Below, piece after piece: positions 1 through 5,556 of a stretch of DNA of 8,672 nucleotides. The DNA is taken from positions 1-8,672 of the forward strand of contig HF998286.1 in assembly GCA_000433735.1 (NCBI GenBank), written 5' to 3'. The notes beneath the pieces are model-generated. The model worked only from the letters and a program-made list of their open reading frames with translations. It was not told where the DNA came from and searched no databases. The first letter of the stretch is position 1; the number at the start of each line of letters is the position of its first letter. This stretch comes from Clostridium sp. CAG:167. Its GTDB lineage: Bacteria > Bacillota > Clostridia > Lachnospirales > Lachnospiraceae. The position numbers were made by a program, and so were the translations under genes.

Positions 1-24
1 TAAGATAAGAGAGGTATCAGGCAG

Positions 25-720
25 ATGTTTTTGTTTTTAAAAGTGTTTTTTTCAGAATTTATAGCTGAGATGGGGGATAAAACCCAGCTTATGCTGATCG
101 CTCTTACTTCCAAGTACAAGTTAAGAGATATCATATTGGGGACGGCGGCAGCCATTCTTGTATTAAATGGTCTTGCGGTTCTTGCAGGGGGACTTGTCAG
201 TGAATTCATCCCTGAATGGCTCATTAAAATTATTGCAGCACTGGCGTTTCTTTATTTTGCGGCATCTACCATTGCCAGTGATGATGAAGAAGAGGAAGAC
301 GGTGGAAAATCAAAGATCAAGTTTGCACCACTGGCTGTCTTTTGTACCTTTTTCATAGCAGAGTTAGGGGATAAGACACAGCTTACAGCTATCACATTTG
401 GTGCAAATGAAGGTATGAGTTCCGCCGTGATCGTATGGATTGGCTGCTCGCTGGGACTTTTTGCTGCAGATATCCTGGGGATGCTGGTTGGTTATCTGTT
501 GAAGAGCAAGACGCCGGATGGTCTGCTCAATACAGTCGCCGTGGCGATCTTTTCCATATTTGGTGTATTTACATTGTATCAGGGACTGAGGCTTATACAT
601 GTAAGCGTCTATCCGATTCCAATCCTGCCTCTGCTGATTGCAGTCACAGTTTTTTTCGTAGGTTTGTGTGTCTGGCTTTTTACAAATAGAGTAAAAAAGA
701 GCAACCAAAGAAGAAAATAA
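25..720 (+). CDS. GDT1/TMEM165 (UPF0016) family membrane protein, probable Mn2+/Ca2+ transporter
   Basis: This is a 231-residue integral membrane protein with the hallmark duplicated motif of the UPF0016/GDT1 family: EMGDKT at residues 15-20 and ELGDKT at residues 113-118. Each lies in the first hydrophobic helix of one half of an inverted repeat of about three helices. The halves are joined by an acidic cytoplasmic loop (SDDEEEED, residues 85-92) followed by lysines, and the C-terminus is basic. Characterised family members export Mn2+ or exchange Ca2+/Mn2+ for protons, and the E-x-G-D-K-T motifs bind the cation. That role is inferred here by family. The length is typical of bacterial two-repeat members. 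The start is supported by an in-frame stop at bases 1-3 and a GAGAGG ribosome site at 9-14. Many homologues follow a Mn2+-sensing yybP-ykoY riboswitch, but only 24 upstream bases are visible, so this cannot be judged. No clear terminator follows. Confidence 0.9.
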   Translation: MFLFLKVFFSEFIAEMGDKTQLMLIALTSKYKLRDIILGTAAAILVLNGLAVLAGGLVSEFIPEWLIKIIAALAFLYFAASTIASDDEEEEDGGKSKIKFAPLAVFCTFFIAELGDKTQLTAITFGANEGMSSAVIVWIGCSLGLFAADILGMLVGYLLKSKTPDGLLNTVAVAIFSIFGVFTLYQGLRLIHVSVYPIPILPLLIAVTVFFVGLCVWLFTNRVKKSNQRRK

Positions 721-742
721 AGTATAAATGGGAAAAAACACA

Positions 743-771
743 TTGATTCATACAAAAAAATGTATTACAAT
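743..771 (+). promoter_or_regulatory. Predicted sigma-A promoter of the DUF4143 ATPase gene
   Basis: TTGATT at 743-748 and TACAAT at 766-771 are separated by exactly 17 bases and match the -35 and -10 consensus at 4/6 and 5/6. Transcription would start near 778, giving a short leader before the ribosome site AAAGGAG (798-804) and the ATG at 816. This suggests the ATPase gene is transcribed independently of the upstream transporter. Confidence 0.6.
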
Positions 772-776
772 ACATT
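759..776. promoter_or_regulatory. Operator-like perfect hyphenated palindrome over the -10 box
   Basis: AATGTATT-AC-AATACATT is a perfect 8-bp dyad with a 2-base centre. It covers the whole predicted -10 hexamer (766-771), the position expected for a repressor site. The core ATGT-N8-ACAT resembles the half-site arrangement described for PadR-type repressors, but other dimeric repressors could use it. No PadR gene is visible in the window. The overlap and symmetry are seen directly; the protein that binds is unknown. Confidence 0.45.
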
Positions 777-815
777 AAAACGCACCCAAAATTAAAGAAA
801 GGAGAATGTATACAC

Positions 816-2108
816 ATGAAACGTAAAATAACGTCAAAGTTATATGAGTGGAAAAATAAGTTAAATGGTAGAATGCCCTTGCTGATTTACGGGGCACGTC
901 AGGTCGGAAAAACATTTGAGATGCGTGAGTTTGGAGCATTGTATTACAAAAATACTATCTATGTAAACTTTGAAACAGATGAAAGAATTGGGAAATATTT
1001 TGAAACAGATATTCATGCAGATCATGTGATATCAGTTTTAGAAAAATACTATCAGGCGAAGATTGTGCCTGAAAATACACTTATTATTTTTGATGAAATT
1101 CAAATGTGTGAAAGAGCATTAACTTCATTAAAATATTTTTCGGAAGAGGCTCCGGAATATCATGTGATGGCTGCGGGAAGCCTGTTGGGTGTAGCGGTGA
1201 ACCGGGAAAAATATTCGTTTCCAGTAGGCAAAGTGCAGATGCTGACCATGTACCCAATGGATCTGGAAGAGGTGTTGTGGGCAAAAGAAAAACAGATGCT
1301 CGCAGATACGATCCGGGAACATTATGAAAACAATCAGCCGTTGGATGAAATACTTCATGAGGAGGCCATGCAGGAATTTTATCATTATTGCATTGTGGGT
1401 GGAATGCCGGCAGCGGTGAAGGCCGATCTTGCAAAAGACAGTCCTATAGAGCAGGTAGAAATCCGGCAGATGTTATTAAATTCTTATATTGCGGATATGA
1501 CCAAATATGCGAATCAGTCAGATACGGTACGTATTTTTGAAGCATATGATTCCCTTCCGGCACAGTTAGCAAGGGATGCCAAAAAATTTCAGTATAAGTT
1601 GATAAAATCGGGCGCACGGGCATCTCAATATGGAGATGCAATAGACTGGCTGATTCGGGCCGGAATTGTGAATAAGTGTATGAAATGTAGTCAGGGATTT
1701 TATCCGGTTGCAGCATATCAGGATGTGAGTGCATTCAAACTGTACTATAGCGATATGGGTATTATGTCTGCCAGATTGGGAATGACTCTGGAGGCACTAC
1801 AGGGTAAGGAAACAGAGCATTTTCGAGGTATACTGACAGAGAACTATGTTGCAATTGCGCTGAAAACAAATGGCTATGATCTTCATTATTGGGAATCAGA
1901 TAATACTGCAGAAGTAGATTTTCTAATACAAAAAGATAGTCATGTAATTCCGGTGGAATGTAAGGCTGGAAATCATGTGAAAGCTAAAAGTATGATGGTT
2001 TATAGGGGAAAATATGACCCGGTTTATGCAATTCGGATTTCGGCAAGAAATTTTGGAATGGTAAATGGGATAAAGTCAGTGCCATTATATAGTGTGTTTT
2101 GTATTTGA
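816..2108 (+). CDS. ATP-binding protein, AAA_14 domain plus C-terminal DUF4143
   Basis: This 430-residue protein has an N-terminal P-loop ATPase and a C-terminal DUF4143 region, the standard two-part build of this family. Walker A is GARQVGKT (residues 26-33). Walker B is IIFDEIQ, with D93 and E94. A sensor-like AAGSLLGV follows from residue 119. The C-terminal part keeps a PD-(D/E)xK nuclease-like signature: D368 in AEVDFLI, then E381 and K383 in VECKAG. These residues suggest a nuclease fold, but catalytic activity in this family is not established. Family members are common, often multi-copy, stand-alone genes of unknown role in bacteria and archaea. The start is set by AAAGGAG at 798-804. 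The gene has its own promoter and terminator and no obvious partner. It is full length with no sign of decay. Confidence 0.9.
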   Translation: MKRKITSKLYEWKNKLNGRMPLLIYGARQVGKTFEMREFGALYYKNTIYVNFETDERIGKYFETDIHADHVISVLEKYYQAKIVPENTLIIFDEIQMCERALTSLKYFSEEAPEYHVMAAGSLLGVAVNREKYSFPVGKVQMLTMYPMDLEEVLWAKEKQMLADTIREHYENNQPLDEILHEEAMQEFYHYCIVGGMPAAVKADLAKDSPIEQVEIRQMLLNSYIADMTKYANQSDTVRIFEAYDSLPAQLARDAKKFQYKLIKSGARASQYGDAIDWLIRAGIVNKCMKCSQGFYPVAAYQDVSAFKLYYSDMGIMSARLGMTLEALQGKETEHFRGILTENYVAIALKTNGYDLHYWESDNTAEVDFLIQKDSHVIPVECKAGNHVKAKSMMVYRGKYDPVYAIRISARNFGMVNGIKSVPLYSVFCI

Positions 2109-2154
2109 AGTTTTCATTTTCCAGGTGGTGGATGAATAGACGAAGGCAAATTAC

Positions 2155-2215
2155 AAAACCATTATTTTGATTGCTTTTTACAGGCTAAAAACAATCAAAA
2201 TAATGGTTTTTGTTT
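2155..2215 (+). terminator. Strong rho-independent terminator, 19-bp stem
   Basis: The arms AAAACCATTATTTTGATTG (2155-2173) and CAATCAAAATAATGGTTTT (2192-2210) are perfectly complementary across an 18-base loop. The loop itself can extend the stem (TTTTT with AAAAA) past a bulged C. The right arm runs into TTTTTGTTT. It sits 46 bases after the ATPase stop codon. The stem is AT-rich and unusually long, so it could also be the trace of a small inverted-repeat element, but its placement favours termination. Its downstream end overlaps the -35 box of the next gene. Confidence 0.75.
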
Positions 2216-2241
2216 ACAAATATTAGTTTTTATGATTTAAT
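2213..2241 (+). promoter_or_regulatory. Predicted promoter of the XRE regulator gene
   Basis: TTTACA (2213-2218) and TTTAAT (2236-2241) are 17 bases apart, each one mismatch from consensus. The -35 box begins immediately after the preceding terminator stem, so the two signals are packed tightly. The start would fall near 2248, about 34 bases before the ATG. Confidence 0.6.
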
Positions 2242-2266
2242 GTAGAAAAAGTCGTGAATCATAAAA
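2228..2266. repeat. 10-bp inverted repeat spanning the XRE gene promoter and leader
   Basis: TTTTATGATT (2228-2237) and AATCATAAAA (2257-2266) are perfect inverted copies with 19 bases between them. The left copy overlaps the spacer and -10 region, and the right copy ends just before the ribosome site GGAAGGTGA (2269-2277). Paired half-sites about 29 bases apart could serve autoregulation by the encoded HTH protein, or form a hairpin across the start site. Both roles are inferred. Confidence 0.4.
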
Positions 2267-2281
2267 CTGGAAGGTGAGTTT

Positions 2282-2830
2282 ATGAAAGAAAGGTTATTTG
2301 TAACACCAGAATACACAACTGCAAAGGAAATTAAACAGATTCGGAAAGAGCTGCATTTGACGCAGAAAGAGTTTGCGGAATTTGTCAATTGTTCCAAGCC
2401 GACAGTAGAGCGTTGGGAGAGAAGTGAGGAAGCGATTCGTGGGCCCATTGTTCCCTTTCTAAAAATGTTGCAAAAATATCCGGAATATGAGAAGGAAGTA
2501 AAGGTGCCGGAAAAAGTGTGGCCACTTAGAATATGGTATATGTATGAGCAGGATGTATGCACTTTGATTGATGTGAACGAGCAGGAGCGAAAAGTTAAAA
2601 TAAGGAATTATACGGATAGGGTCATGTTCCGTGCGTTCGGTACGGTAGAAAATCCGGATTACAAGGATTATCAGGAGTTCCTGGAGTCAAGATGTTTCCC
2701 GGAAAGCAGAGATAAGATGAAATTGATATTGAAGGATCTGGGACTGCCATTTTATGATCCGATCATGATTATAGAGAAGACGGAAGGACGAATGGCAGAA
2801 GATAATTTTTGGGTTCGCATAGAGAGGTAG
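2282..2830 (+). CDS. XRE-type helix-turn-helix regulator (antitoxin-like)
   Basis: This 182-residue protein has an N-terminal HTH. Residues 14-46 read as a Cro/C1-type fold, with LTQKEFAEF (26-34) as the first helix of the HTH and SKPTVERWE (38-46) as the recognition helix. The spacing and the 'T-x-x-R-W-E' ending resemble MqsA/HigA-type antitoxins. The remaining ~110 residues are not a domain I can name; they include a conserved-looking segment (FLESRCFPESRDKMK, then GLPFYDPIMIIEKTEGRMAED) that suggests a protein-interaction part. My recollection is that proteins of this shape in Lachnospiraceae precede a HipA-like kinase gene; here only a stub follows. GGAAGGTGA, four bases before the ATG, fixes the start. 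Alternatives are a plain transcriptional regulator or an orphan antitoxin. Confidence 0.8.
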   Translation: MKERLFVTPEYTTAKEIKQIRKELHLTQKEFAEFVNCSKPTVERWERSEEAIRGPIVPFLKMLQKYPEYEKEVKVPEKVWPLRIWYMYEQDVCTLIDVNEQERKVKIRNYTDRVMFRAFGTVENPDYKDYQEFLESRCFPESRDKMKLILKDLGLPFYDPIMIIEKTEGRMAEDNFWVRIER

Positions 2831-2834
2831 ATGT

Positions 2835-2903
2835 ATGATAGAATTATTTGAACAGAATATACCCCAAAAACATTGCTGTCATCACCACATTATGTTATTT
2901 TAA
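2835..2903 (+). pseudogene. Possible stub of a lost downstream partner gene (HipA-like?)
   Basis: Five bases after the regulator's stop codon an ATG opens a 22-codon frame beginning MIELFEQNIPQKH and containing HHHIMLF, then stops. Removing one T from the TTTT run at 2898-2901 would let it continue as IMLFNDE for a few more codons to a stop at 2923-2925. The tight spacing suggests a second gene of the same operon that was deleted or decayed. Identity with the start of a HipA-like kinase is from memory and not demonstrated. The frame lacks a clear ribosome site of its own, so translational coupling would be needed. Confidence 0.3.
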
Positions 2904-2941
2904 TGATGAACGATCAATTAGATAAAATAAAGGTGACACAT

Positions 2942-2989
2942 ATGAAAACAACACAAGAACAGCATAATGAACGGAAAAAAGTTTTGTGA
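2942..2989 (+). CDS. Possible 15-residue leader peptide before the surface protein
   Basis: AGGTGA (2931-2936) lies five bases before an ATG that encodes MKTTQEQHNERKKVL and stops at 2987-2989. The next ribosome site, GGAGGTGA (2991-2998), follows at once and serves the surface-protein gene at 3005. The peptide is polar and basic with no run of one amino acid, so classical amino-acid attenuation is not indicated. The frame is also open from ATGs at 2903 and 2906. It may be chance. Confidence 0.25.
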   Translation: MKTTQEQHNERKKVL

Positions 2990-3004
2990 TGGAGGTGACG
3001 CTTA

Positions 3005-3709
3005 ATGCGGATAACAGTTAAGAAGAAAGAAAAGAAACAATGCAAACCGGCGGGACTCATGGCGCTGGTGTTAGCGTTAATACTGCTGGCTGGTATGGTT
3101 CCGGTCAAAGCATCGGCAGCAGAAAGTAAGGAAAACAATATTCTTTTGGAATTTGGTAGCCCTGATTATTGCAGATTGAAAAGTGCAAAATTACCGGGAT
3201 GGACCGATGCAGATTTGTTGCTGTATTCCTGGTATTGGAATGGTTACGAAGAAGAGTGTGCCAAGCTTTATTATTCTGTCAGCCGGGAAGGCGATAGGGT
3301 CAGTGTTCCTCAGGAAATTCAGGATGATGAAACATGGGATATGGACCCGTTTATATTTACAGACAACGATGCCACTTTTAATAACAACATGCTCGTGGCA
3401 TGGACGGATGCAAATAAGAAGTTTGATGGGTCTGAAACGAAGGATGAGATTGCAGGTTCTATGAGGATATCGGTCACGGCTTTGAAGTCATCGACCTTAG
3501 TGTTTGCGAATCAGATTCTTACGGTTACAAAGTCCTCTGATAATGTCAGCATGTATAATCCCCATGTGACTAAAGTGGGGGACAAAATACTCATTACATG
3601 GGTGGTTTGTTCCGATGTGAAAAACGATGACGGTGCATATGGGATCGAGGGACTTTATTATGATCCGGACACAAACAAGTTCTCTTCCGAACAAGGTCTC
3701 ATCCGATGA
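3005..3709 (+). CDS. Secreted surface protein, N-terminal part (frameshifted gene)
   Basis: The first 234 codons of a large surface protein end at TGA 3707-3709, while the rest continues one frame over to 5309. Residues 1-40 form a signal peptide: a basic lysine-rich start, a hydrophobic core (MALVLALILLAGMVPV), and a likely cleavage after ASA. The exported part is rich in aromatic and acidic residues and has spaced strands such as LLLYSWYW, NNMLVAWTD and ILITWVV. This resembles a beta-propeller or other beta-rich extracellular domain, but I cannot name the family. An ideal GGAGGTGA seven bases before the ATG sets the start. As it stands this fragment would be secreted without its wall anchor. 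Read together with the downstream frame the protein would be roughly 765 residues. Confidence 0.75.
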   Translation: MRITVKKKEKKQCKPAGLMALVLALILLAGMVPVKASAAESKENNILLEFGSPDYCRLKSAKLPGWTDADLLLYSWYWNGYEEECAKLYYSVSREGDRVSVPQEIQDDETWDMDPFIFTDNDATFNNNMLVAWTDANKKFDGSETKDEIAGSMRISVTALKSSTLVFANQILTVTKSSDNVSMYNPHVTKVGDKILITWVVCSDVKNDDGAYGIEGLYYDPDTNKFSSEQGLIR

Positions 3710-5309
3710 TAACAAGACCGATGCAGATGGAAATGTAATACCGATGGTATTTGCAAAATCCTGTAATTATATATCTGCTCATACAGCAGCAGAACTCAAT
3801 GGTTCGGTTGCCGTACTTTATGAAGAGGCTGTGGACGGGACGCATGTGTCGGATGTGATGTATGACCAGGTAAAACAGAGAGACCAGGTGTCTTTGTACT
3901 CTCCGGATGAGTTTAAAAATAACAAAGTTAAACTGGCTACAAATAATGGAAAAAATGTAGATACTGTCAACCAGACGAATACGTATGGTTCTCTTGTTGA
4001 GACAGATCTGTCAAAATTAATTTTCTACTGCGGTGGAACGATCAAGGAAATCAGCACCGATTCGAACAGTACATCCGGCTGGAAGACCAAGGAGATTGCA
4101 GATGTATCCAAAACAGGAGACACAAGGTATTCGATTCTTTCCAAAGACGACACCATGCAGTATATTACGGCGAGAGAGTACACTCCGTTTAAAACAGACA
4201 AGTCGGAGATCACACTCAATGGCATAAAGTATACAAAGTCTTCTGATGGTAAATGGCTGGATGAGCAAAATAAGGAACAGGATATCAGGCAGGAAGATAT
4301 TCGCCTGTATTATTACAATAATACAGCAGGCCAGGCAGAATTGCTGCCGCAAAAACTCCTTGGTGAAGATGGTGTGATTTTTATGGCGCAGCCGGCTATA
4401 TTCATTAATCACTCGGGTCTGCTGGATGTTACATGGGTTCATGCAAATGCAAATGAAGATATGCGTTTTAAACTTTATCACACAACCTATGAACAGCAGT
4501 CAGTACAAAAAGCGGATTATACAACTGTAAATGAGGCGGTTGACAAAGCAAACGCATTGAATAAAGATGATTATGTGGATTTTTCTGCTGTGAAAAATGC
4601 AATCGATGCAGTCAAATATGACAAGGATTACACCGGACAGGAGACGGTGGAAGGCTATGCCAAAGCGATAGAAAAAGCCATCAAAGGATTAAAACTGCGA
4701 AGTGCGGATTATACGGCGGTGGATGCGGCACTGGCCAAGGTAAATGCTCTGAACGGAGATTTATACAAGAACTTTTCAGATGTCATGGCTGCAGTAAATG
4801 CGGTTGACCGGGATAAGAGTTTTAAAGAGCAGGCAGATGTGGATGCCATGGCGAAAGCCATTGAAGATGCTTTGGCTGCCCTGGAATTAAAGCCTGTGGA
4901 TAATCAGGGAACAAATAATACAGCGCAGGGAGGCAGCCAGTCAGGGGCAAACAACGCAAACCAGGGAGGCGCCCAGTCGGGGGCAAACAACGCAAATCAG
5001 GGAGGCAGCCAGTCAGGAACAAACAACGCAAGTCCGTCGGTTGAGCAGTCCGAAAACAGTGACACCAGCCAGCCGGATACAAGTGATGTCAGTCTGGCAG
5101 ATACCAAGTCGGAGGTAAGTAACACCGGCGGAGAGGATAAAGATACCCCGTCTGAAACAAGTAGTGGTAAAAAAGAACAGTCAAAAACAGAGAATAAGAG
5201 CCCGGAGACCGGTGACAGCAGTCATCCGGAACTGTGGATCGCACTGCTTATTATCAGCGGTGGTTTGTTTACCTGGATCATGATGGAAGGCAAAAAGAAA
5301 AAACTTTGA
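3627..5309 (+). CDS. FIVAR-repeat, SPETG-anchored surface protein, C-terminal part (frameshifted gene)
   Basis: This is the continuation of the surface protein in the next frame. The codons that belong to the protein start at about 3700; the ATG at 3627 lies inside the previous frame and has no ribosome site, so independent translation is unlikely. The order is: more of the beta-rich region (to about residue 290 of this frame); two FIVAR repeats 64 residues apart, starting at 296 and 360 (ADYTTVNEAV and ADYTAVDAAL); a Gln/Gly/Asn/Ser linker with three 12-residue repeats; a Ser/Thr/Asp/Glu-rich stalk; the sorting signal SPETGD (525-530); a hydrophobic helix (WIALLIISGGLFTWIM); and a basic tail, KKKKL. 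Sortase anchoring to the cell wall is therefore expected. FIVAR domains are usually found in glycan-active or adhesive surface proteins, so a carbohydrate- or host-facing role is inferred. No enzymatic domain is recognised. Confidence 0.75.
   Translation: MTVHMGSRDFIMIRTQTSSLPNKVSSDDNKTDADGNVIPMVFAKSCNYISAHTAAELNGSVAVLYEEAVDGTHVSDVMYDQVKQRDQVSLYSPDEFKNNKVKLATNNGKNVDTVNQTNTYGSLVETDLSKLIFYCGGTIKEISTDSNSTSGWKTKEIADVSKTGDTRYSILSKDDTMQYITAREYTPFKTDKSEITLNGIKYTKSSDGKWLDEQNKEQDIRQEDIRLYYYNNTAGQAELLPQKLLGEDGVIFMAQPAIFINHSGLLDVTWVHANANEDMRFKLYHTTYEQQSVQKADYTTVNEAVDKANALNKDDYVDFSAVKNAIDAVKYDKDYTGQETVEGYAKAIEKAIKGLKLRSADYTAVDAALAKVNALNGDLYKNFSDVMAAVNAVDRDKSFKEQADVDAMAKAIEDALAALELKPVDNQGTNNTAQGGSQSGANNANQGGAQSGANNANQGGSQSGTNNASPSVEQSENSDTSQPDTSDVSLADTKSEVSNTGGEDKDTPSETSSGKKEQSKTENKSPETGDSSHPELWIALLIISGGLFTWIMMEGKKKKL
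3692..3715 (+). other. Frameshift junction in the surface-protein gene (CGA-TGA)
   Basis: The upstream frame reads GGT CTC ATC CGA TGA and stops; the downstream frame reads GAT GAT AAC AAG across the same bases. One extra base or two missing bases would explain the break. There is no homopolymer or short tandem repeat here, so slipped-strand phase variation is not indicated. A rarely used CGA codon directly before TGA is a context in which +1 slippage is conceivable, but no strong upstream stimulatory ribosome-site sequence is evident. Mutation or sequencing error is the simplest reading. Confidence 0.6.
4512..4895 (+). repeat. Two tandem FIVAR-coding repeats, 192 bases each
   Basis: The unit beginning GCGGATTATAC at 4512 recurs at 4704, a period of 192 bases or 64 codons. 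The encoded units share A-D-Y-T-x-V, then NALN, F-S-x-V and A-K-A-I-E at matching positions. The copies are clearly diverged in sequence, so this is an old domain duplication rather than a recent one. Confidence 0.75.
4926..5033 (+). repeat. Three 36-bp direct repeats coding QGGxQSGxNNAx
   Basis: Three in-frame copies (4926-4961, 4962-4997, 4998-5033) encode QGGSQSGANNAN, QGGAQSGANNAN and QGGSQSGTNNAS. They are nearly identical at the DNA level, including the shared core CAAACAACGCAA, so copy number could vary by recombination. They form a flexible linker between the FIVAR repeats and the wall-spanning stalk. Confidence 0.85.
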
Positions 5310-5372
5310 GTGTATATTATTTCAAAAAATTGAAACAATAAGAAAGATGAGAAAAGCTATCAGTTACAAGTA

Positions 5373-5401
5373 TTGATTTTTACTGGGAAATTCAGTAATA
5401 T
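5373..5401 (+). promoter_or_regulatory. Candidate promoter for eno
   Basis: TTGATT at 5373-5378 is followed after 17 bases by TAATAT at 5396-5401. A closer -10 match, TATAAA (5399-5404), overlaps it but would make a 20-base spacer. Either way the start falls inside or beside the palindrome at 5410-5427. No clear terminator separates this from the surface-protein gene, so read-through is also possible. Confidence 0.4.
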
Positions 5402-5409
5402 AAAAGAAG

Positions 5410-5427
5410 TTAGTTAGAACTAACTAA
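5410..5427. promoter_or_regulatory. Operator-like palindrome at the predicted eno start site
   Basis: TTAGTTAG-AA-CTAACTAA is a perfect 8-bp dyad with a 2-base centre, placed just downstream of the candidate -10 box. Its TTAG...CTAA form recalls operators of metal-dependent DtxR/IdeR-type repressors (TTAGGTTAG-type consensus), and MarR-type sites are also of this size. The match is by eye only and no cognate regulator is present in the window. The symmetry and position make a repressor site likely. Confidence 0.5.
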
Positions 5428-5469
5428 AATGTGAATAAATCATGTGGGCTCCTCGTATTTAGGGTGTGA

Positions 5470-5556
5470 ATGATGAACGCATCCTATGGCAGAATTAAAT
5501 GTGATTCTTGCGGGGAGTACTGCTATTTTATGGAAAAGGAGATTGTATTACGATGA
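5470..5556 (+). CDS. Possible 28-residue cysteine-rich small ORF overlapping the eno start
   Basis: Two adjacent ATGs (5470 and 5473) open a frame that encodes a small peptide with the cluster KCDSCGEYC (C-x2-C-x3-C) and ends MEKEIVLR. Its TGA (5554-5556) overlaps the eno ATG (5553-5555) in an ATGA arrangement typical of translational coupling. The end of this ORF contains the eno ribosome site AAGGAG. A weak AGGGTG (5461-5466) precedes it. The cysteine spacing could bind a metal. It may be a real small protein, a regulatory leader for eno, a remnant, or chance. I do not recognise a family. Confidence 0.35.
   Translation: MMNASYGRIKCDSCGEYCYFMEKEIVLR

Noticed and set aside
2871..2935. Possible promoter for the surface-protein gene (TTGCTG...TATTTT or TAAAAT)
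   Set aside because: Only about half of each hexamer matches consensus, so no box could be assigned with confidence.
3559..3580. CCCCA...TGGGG inverted repeat in the surface-protein gene
   Set aside because: The 5-bp arms inside a coding region are expected by chance and have no associated signal.
5320..5335. Small palindrome TTTCAA-AAAA-TTGAAA after the surface-protein gene
   Set aside because: The stem is only six mostly A-T pairs and no T run follows, so it is not a convincing terminator.
5508..5552. Upstream in-frame ATG that would extend enolase by 15 residues
   Set aside because: The added residues do not belong to the family N-terminus, and the ribosome site AAGGAG and homology point to 5553.
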